NCBI GenBank assembly: GCA_018260285.1
Contig: JAGLBH010000071.1
Location: forward strand, 1-8,187
Length of the DNA stretch: 8,187 nucleotides
Direction: 5' to 3'
Source: Arthrobacter sp.
Lineage (GTDB): Bacteria; Actinomycetota; Actinomycetes; Actinomycetales; Micrococcaceae
In this document: positions 5,972-8,187 of the stretch, one piece after another
How positions within the stretch are numbered: the first letter of the stretch is position 1
Layout: every line of letters begins with the position of its first letter
The notes under the pieces: generated by a model
The model's input: the letters and a program-made list of their open reading frames with translations, nothing else
Database searches by the model: none
Told to the model about the DNA's origin: nothing
Program-made: the position numbers and the translations under genes

Positions 5972-6051
5972 GCGATCGCGGGGTCTCTGGGAGACATGCC
6001 GAGAGAAGGTTAACTTTTGGCAAACTTTCTCTGAAGAGACTCCGCGATCGC
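5972..6051. repeat. Nested 80-bp inverted repeat upstream of the PiT gene
   Basis: The arms 5972-5987 (GCGATCGCGGGGTCTC) and 6036-6051 (GAGACTCCGCGATCGC) are complementary over 16 bases with a single G-U wobble (5982/6041). The right arm is followed by C and five Ts (6053-6057), so in RNA this is a terminator-like stem with a 48-nt loop. The loop holds a second dyad (AGAGAA 6002-6007 with TTCTCT 6027-6032), and GAGAC at 5991-5995 can compete for GTCTC at 5983-5987 as a small alternative hairpin. Each outer arm also contains the self-palindrome GCGATCGC. It may be a second terminator for the phosphoesterase gene, a regulator-binding region, or an attenuator if a promoter lies upstream. Confidence 0.6.
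6008..6029 (+). promoter_or_regulatory. PHO-box-like 11-bp direct repeat before the PiT gene
   Basis: Two adjacent 11-bp units, GGTTAACTTTT (6008-6018) and GGCAAACTTTC (6019-6029), agree at 8 of 11 positions, including AACTTT in both. Tandem 11-bp units are the hallmark of PhoB/PhoP-type response regulator sites, and a PiT phosphate permease gene follows. The match to the published Streptomyces unit (GTTCACC-like) is partial, and the repeat lies about 32 bp upstream of the proposed -35, further than an activator site overlapping -35 would be. Binding of a PhoP homologue is inference. Confidence 0.4.
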
Positions 6052-6061
6052 CTTTTTCGTC

Positions 6062-6089
6062 TTGGAACTTCCTGGGAATCCCTCATGCT
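6062..6089 (+). promoter_or_regulatory. Putative promoter of the PiT operon, possibly leaderless
   Basis: TTGGAA (6062-6067) and CATGCT (6084-6089) are spaced by 16 bp. The -10 ends 6 nt before ATG 6096, which would give a leaderless mRNA; no Shine-Dalgarno sequence is present before that ATG. The -10 lacks the usual first T, so this is a moderate match. If correct, the nested repeat at 5972-6051 lies outside the transcript and would act as DNA or as the upstream gene's terminator. Confidence 0.45.
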
Positions 6090-6095
6090 TAACGT

Positions 6096-7319
6096 ATGGG
6101 TCCCGAATTCATCATCCTCCTTCTGGTCATCGTCACGGCGCTGGCCTTCGACTTCACCAACGGCTTCCACGACACCGGCAACGCCATGGCGACCTCCATC
6201 GCCACGGGCGCTCTCAAGCCCAAGGCTGCTGTTGCCCTCTCCGCTGTCCTCAACCTCGTCGGCGCGTTCCTCAGCGTCGAGGTGGCTCTCACGGTGACGA
6301 ACGCCGTCATCAACATCCAGGGCAAAGACGGCGCCCCCAAACCCGAGTTCCTCGCCAACAACGGCGAGCAGCTCCTCATGATCGTCCTCGCCGGCCTCGT
6401 CGGCGGCATCCTCTGGAACCTCCTCACCTGGCTGCTGGGCCTTCCCTCCAGCTCGTCCCACGCACTCTTCGGCGGGCTCATCGGCTCCGCCATCGCCGCC
6501 CTCGGCTTCGCGGGCGTCAACTGGCAGGGTGACGGGACCAAGCTCGGCGGCGTCGTCGGCAAGGTCATCCTCCCGGCCCTCGTCTCCCCGATCATCGCGG
6601 GCATCGTCGCGGGCATCGGCACGTGGCTCATCTACAAGATCACCGCCTCCGTGGCTGACCGCTACAAGGAGAACGGCTTCCGCTGGGGCCAGATCGGCTC
6701 CGCCTCGCTCGTCTCCCTCGCCCACGGCACGAACGACGCTCAGAAGACGATGGGCGTCATCACCCTGGCCCTCATCGCCGCAGGCCAGTGGCACTCCACC
6801 ACGGGCGTTCCCCTCTGGGTCAAGCTCGCCTGCGCCTTCGCGATCGCCCTCGGCACCTACCTCGGCGGCTGGCGCATCATCCGCACCCTGGGCAAGGGCC
6901 TCGTGGAGATCACCTCTCCTCAGGGCATGGCCGCTGAGTCCGCCTCTGCTGCCACGATCCTCGTCTCGAGCCACCTCGGCTTCGCTCTCTCCACCACCCA
7001 CGTGGCCACCGGCTCCATCCTCGGCACCGGCCTGGGCAAGCCCGGCGCGCAGGTTCGCTGGGGCGTGGCAGGCCGCATGGTCCTCGCCTGGATGATCACC
7101 CTCCCGGCCGCCGGCCTCGTCGGCGCGCTGACCTACTGGATCGGCTCGACGATCTCCGGCCTGGCCGGCGCTCTCGTGGTCTTCGCGATCCTCGTGGCCT
7201 TCTCCGTCTACATGTACATCCGCTCCCGCCGCAGCGCCGTGGACCACAACTCGGTCAACGACGAGTGGGACGACGCCCCGGCTGCTCCCGCCGCCGAGCG
7301 CCAGACCGCCTCCGTCTAA
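6096..7319 (+). CDS. pit: PiT family inorganic phosphate transporter
   Basis: This 407-aa inner-membrane permease of the PiT family (PF01384) takes up inorganic phosphate, in bacteria as a metal-phosphate complex with protons. The two inverted family signatures are both intact: FDFTNGFHDTGNAMA (18-32, with N22, D26, N29) in the N-terminal half and SLAHGTNDAQKTMGV (207-221, with H210, N213, D214) in the second half. Hydrophobic segments suggest about ten membrane helices, with a hydrophilic segment (about 74-89) and a charged cytosolic tail (about 374-407) rich in Arg, Asp and Ala. FTNGFHDTGN in place of GANDxxNAxG is the usual form in actinobacterial PitA. It heads a close-spaced set with a small membrane protein (23-nt gap) and a DUF3349 gene. 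The symbol is given for the family; the only alternative reading is another substrate such as sulfate, less likely given the motifs. Confidence 0.94.
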   Translation: MGPEFIILLLVIVTALAFDFTNGFHDTGNAMATSIATGALKPKAAVALSAVLNLVGAFLSVEVALTVTNAVINIQGKDGAPKPEFLANNGEQLLMIVLAGLVGGILWNLLTWLLGLPSSSSHALFGGLIGSAIAALGFAGVNWQGDGTKLGGVVGKVILPALVSPIIAGIVAGIGTWLIYKITASVADRYKENGFRWGQIGSASLVSLAHGTNDAQKTMGVITLALIAAGQWHSTTGVPLWVKLACAFAIALGTYLGGWRIIRTLGKGLVEITSPQGMAAESASAATILVSSHLGFALSTTHVATGSILGTGLGKPGAQVRWGVAGRMVLAWMITLPAAGLVGALTYWIGSTISGLAGALVVFAILVAFSVYMYIRSRRSAVDHNSVNDEWDDAPAAPAAERQTASV

Positions 7320-7342
7320 GCCCCAGATTAGGAACGTCTCTC

Positions 7343-7639
7343 ATGAAGAATCTCGAATTCGCCGCTCAGGCGGCCTGGCAGGTGCTCGCCATCGGGCTCC
7401 TCCTCGGGGCAGGGCTCCCGGCACTGTTCGCCGTCGGCATCAAGTCCCTCGCCTGGGGCACAGCGCACGAGACCACCGGGGAAATGCAGCCCCACCCCCT
7501 CGGCAAGGCTCTCGCCTACGTGTGCTTCGGCCTGGTCCTTCTCGCCGTGCTCATGGGCATCACGCTCATCGTCGCCAGCGGCTTCGGCATGCAGGTCGAC
7601 TTCTCCCACGGCTTCCCGACCTTCGTCAAGAAGCACTGA
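7343..7639 (+). CDS. Small two-helix membrane protein of the PiT operon (Rv0544c-like position)
   Basis: This 98-aa protein has two predicted membrane helices (about 12-33 and 56-79) joined by a hydrophilic loop containing HETTGEMQPHPLGK (42-55), with a short Phe/Lys/His C-terminus outside the membrane. AGGAA (7330-7334) lies 8 nt before the ATG. I do not recognise a named domain. Its place between a PiT permease and a DUF3349 gene corresponds, from memory, to Rv0544c, a conserved transmembrane protein in M. tuberculosis. That conserved placement suggests a PiT accessory subunit or modulator, but no function is known to me and none is readable from the sequence. Confidence 0.82.
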   Translation: MKNLEFAAQAAWQVLAIGLLLGAGLPALFAVGIKSLAWGTAHETTGEMQPHPLGKALAYVCFGLVLLAVLMGITLIVASGFGMQVDFSHGFPTFVKKH

Positions 7640-7658
7640 CGGGCTCGGGAGCAGCCCT

Positions 7659-7946
7659 ATGAATGTCATCGTGGCCAAGGCCCTCGAGTGGCTCCGGGCG
7701 GGATACCCCACCGGCGTCCCGAGCACGGACTACCTGCCCATTTTCGCCCTTCTCCGCAGGAAGCTCTCTGAGGAGGAGGTCCAGGAAGTGGCCAAGGAGC
7801 TCATCGCCCTGCAGCCGCTCGAGGAAGACCGAGTGGACGCAGGCGTGGAGATCACCAAGGTCACCGATGACATGCCCCACGAGGAGGACCTGCGCCGGGT
7901 CCTGGAGCGCCTGGAGGGCACGGAGATCCCTCCCGAGCTCCGCTGA
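7659..7946 (+). CDS. DUF3349 family protein (Rv0543c-like)
   Basis: This 95-aa, acidic, soluble protein is predicted to be all helical. The N-terminal part VAKALEWLRAGYPTGVPSTD followed by YLPIFALLRRKLSEEEVQEVA is the diagnostic DUF3349 pattern (helix, 'GYP-GVP-D' turn, second helix). The second half (about 60-95) has the ITKVTDDMPHEEDLRRVLERL segment also typical of the family. Family members are about 100 aa, occur in actinobacteria, and have no established function. GGGAGC (7647-7652) provides a Shine-Dalgarno site 6 nt before ATG 7659, and the gene starts 19 nt after the membrane protein's stop. It is last in the operon, before a hairpin at 7951. Confidence 0.9.
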   Translation: MNVIVAKALEWLRAGYPTGVPSTDYLPIFALLRRKLSEEEVQEVAKELIALQPLEEDRVDAGVEITKVTDDMPHEEDLRRVLERLEGTEIPPELR

Positions 7947-7950
7947 GAAA

Positions 7951-7978
7951 CCCCTCGCCCAGAGGGGCCTCGGCCCCT
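7951..7978 (+). terminator. Overlapping hairpins ending the PiT operon
   Basis: CCCCTC (7951-7956) pairs with GAGGGG (7962-7967) around a 5-nt loop, starting 4 nt after the DUF3349 stop. The alternative AGGGGCC (7963-7969) pairs with GGCCCCT (7972-7978). The two are mutually exclusive because they share 7963-7967. No T-run follows. The second overlaps the -10 box of the next gene at its last base. Confidence 0.5.
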
Positions 7979-7983
7979 AGACT
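7978..7983 (+). promoter_or_regulatory. Putative -10 box giving a leaderless lipoprotein mRNA
   Basis: TAGACT ends 6 nt before GTG 7990, the same arrangement as TAAACT before ATG 1042, and the six bases between (GGGAGC versus GGATGC) are also alike. The predicted transcript begins at the GTG. The GGGAG inside the spacer is too close to the GTG to act as a Shine-Dalgarno site. No good -35 is visible in the hairpin sequence upstream. Confidence 0.6.
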
Positions 7984-7989
7984 GGGAGC

Positions 7990-8187
7990 GTGAACCTCCT
8001 CCAGCGCCGAATCCGGGCAGCCTTCGGGCTCGCCGCCGCTCTCGCTCTCGTGAGCGGGTGTTCGACGCCGCAGGGCCCGTCCGCCGGACAGAGCCCCTCC
8101 GAATCCTCCGCACAGGCCCCTGCCAAGACCTCTTCCCAGAGCTCTTCGCAGGGGCCTTCAGCGTCTGCGGGGCAGGTCAACAACTCC
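7990..8187 (+). CDS. N-terminal part of a lipoprotein precursor (runs off the window)
   Basis: The first 66 codons of an exported lipoprotein are present. The signal peptide has a basic start (NLLQRRIR), a hydrophobic core (AAFGLAAALALV) and the lipobox LVSGC, with C24 as the lipidated cysteine. The mature N-terminus (25-66) is a low-complexity linker rich in Ser, Gln, Ala and Pro, as is usual before a surface-anchored domain. The functional domain lies beyond the right edge, so the product cannot be named. GTG 7990 is chosen because it gives a complete signal peptide and sits 6 nt behind a TAGACT -10 box. Confidence 0.78.
   Translation, partial: MNLLQRRIRAAFGLAAALALVSGCSTPQGPSAGQSPSESSAQAPAKTSSQSSSQGPSASAGQVNNS

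Noticed and set aside
5904..7247. Long minus-strand open frame opposite the PiT gene
   Set aside because: It is composed of Asp/Glu/Gly/Arg-rich low-complexity residues, antisense to an intact PiT gene with both signatures.

Overview
The window is GC-rich DNA with strong G/C preference at third codon positions. Its protein families (a two-domain VOC protein like mycobacterial Rv0577/CFP30B, an AI-2E family permease next to DUF456, a PiT transporter followed by DUF3349) point to an actinobacterium, most likely of the Micrococcales (Micrococcaceae-like). This is inferred from protein character and TANNNT-type -10 elements, several of which sit right at start codons. I see no mobile element, CRISPR array, tRNA or rRNA.

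Layout. 1-136: no supportable gene. 137-937 (minus): a two-domain VOC/glyoxalase-fold protein. A short divergent promoter region (938-1041) separates it from a rightward series of genes. These are a stand-alone CitE-like HpcH/HpaI aldolase-family protein (1042-1887), an SGNH/GDSL hydrolase (1948-2838), an AI-2E family permease (2881-4152) and, two bases after its stop, a DUF456 membrane protein (4155-4649). A GC-rich hairpin probably ends that unit. Next come a secreted calcineurin-like metallophosphoesterase with its own promoter and Shine-Dalgarno site (4798-5907), a strong hairpin (5937-5965), and an unusual 80-bp nested inverted repeat (5972-6051) enclosing an 11-bp-period direct repeat that resembles a PHO box. 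Then follows a PiT phosphate permease (6096-7319), a 98-aa two-helix membrane protein (7343-7639) and a DUF3349 protein (7659-7946), closely spaced and presumably one operon. A lipoprotein gene (7990 onward, GTG start, leaderless) runs off the right edge.

How the genes fit together. The right half reads as a phosphate-acquisition neighbourhood: an exported phosphoesterase-like protein that could release phosphate, and a PiT permease with two small conserved partners. From memory, the order pitA / small membrane protein / DUF3349 matches Rv0545c-Rv0544c-Rv0543c of Mycobacterium tuberculosis, so the trio is probably an old actinobacterial unit whose two small members have no known function. The left half is ordinary housekeeping or accessory metabolism with no evident common pathway.

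I do not see a clearly new multi-gene system. The observations most worth checking are the nested repeat/PHO-like element before the PiT gene, the PiT-associated small proteins, the non-canonical metal-site motifs of the secreted phosphoesterase, and the repeated leaderless start architecture.
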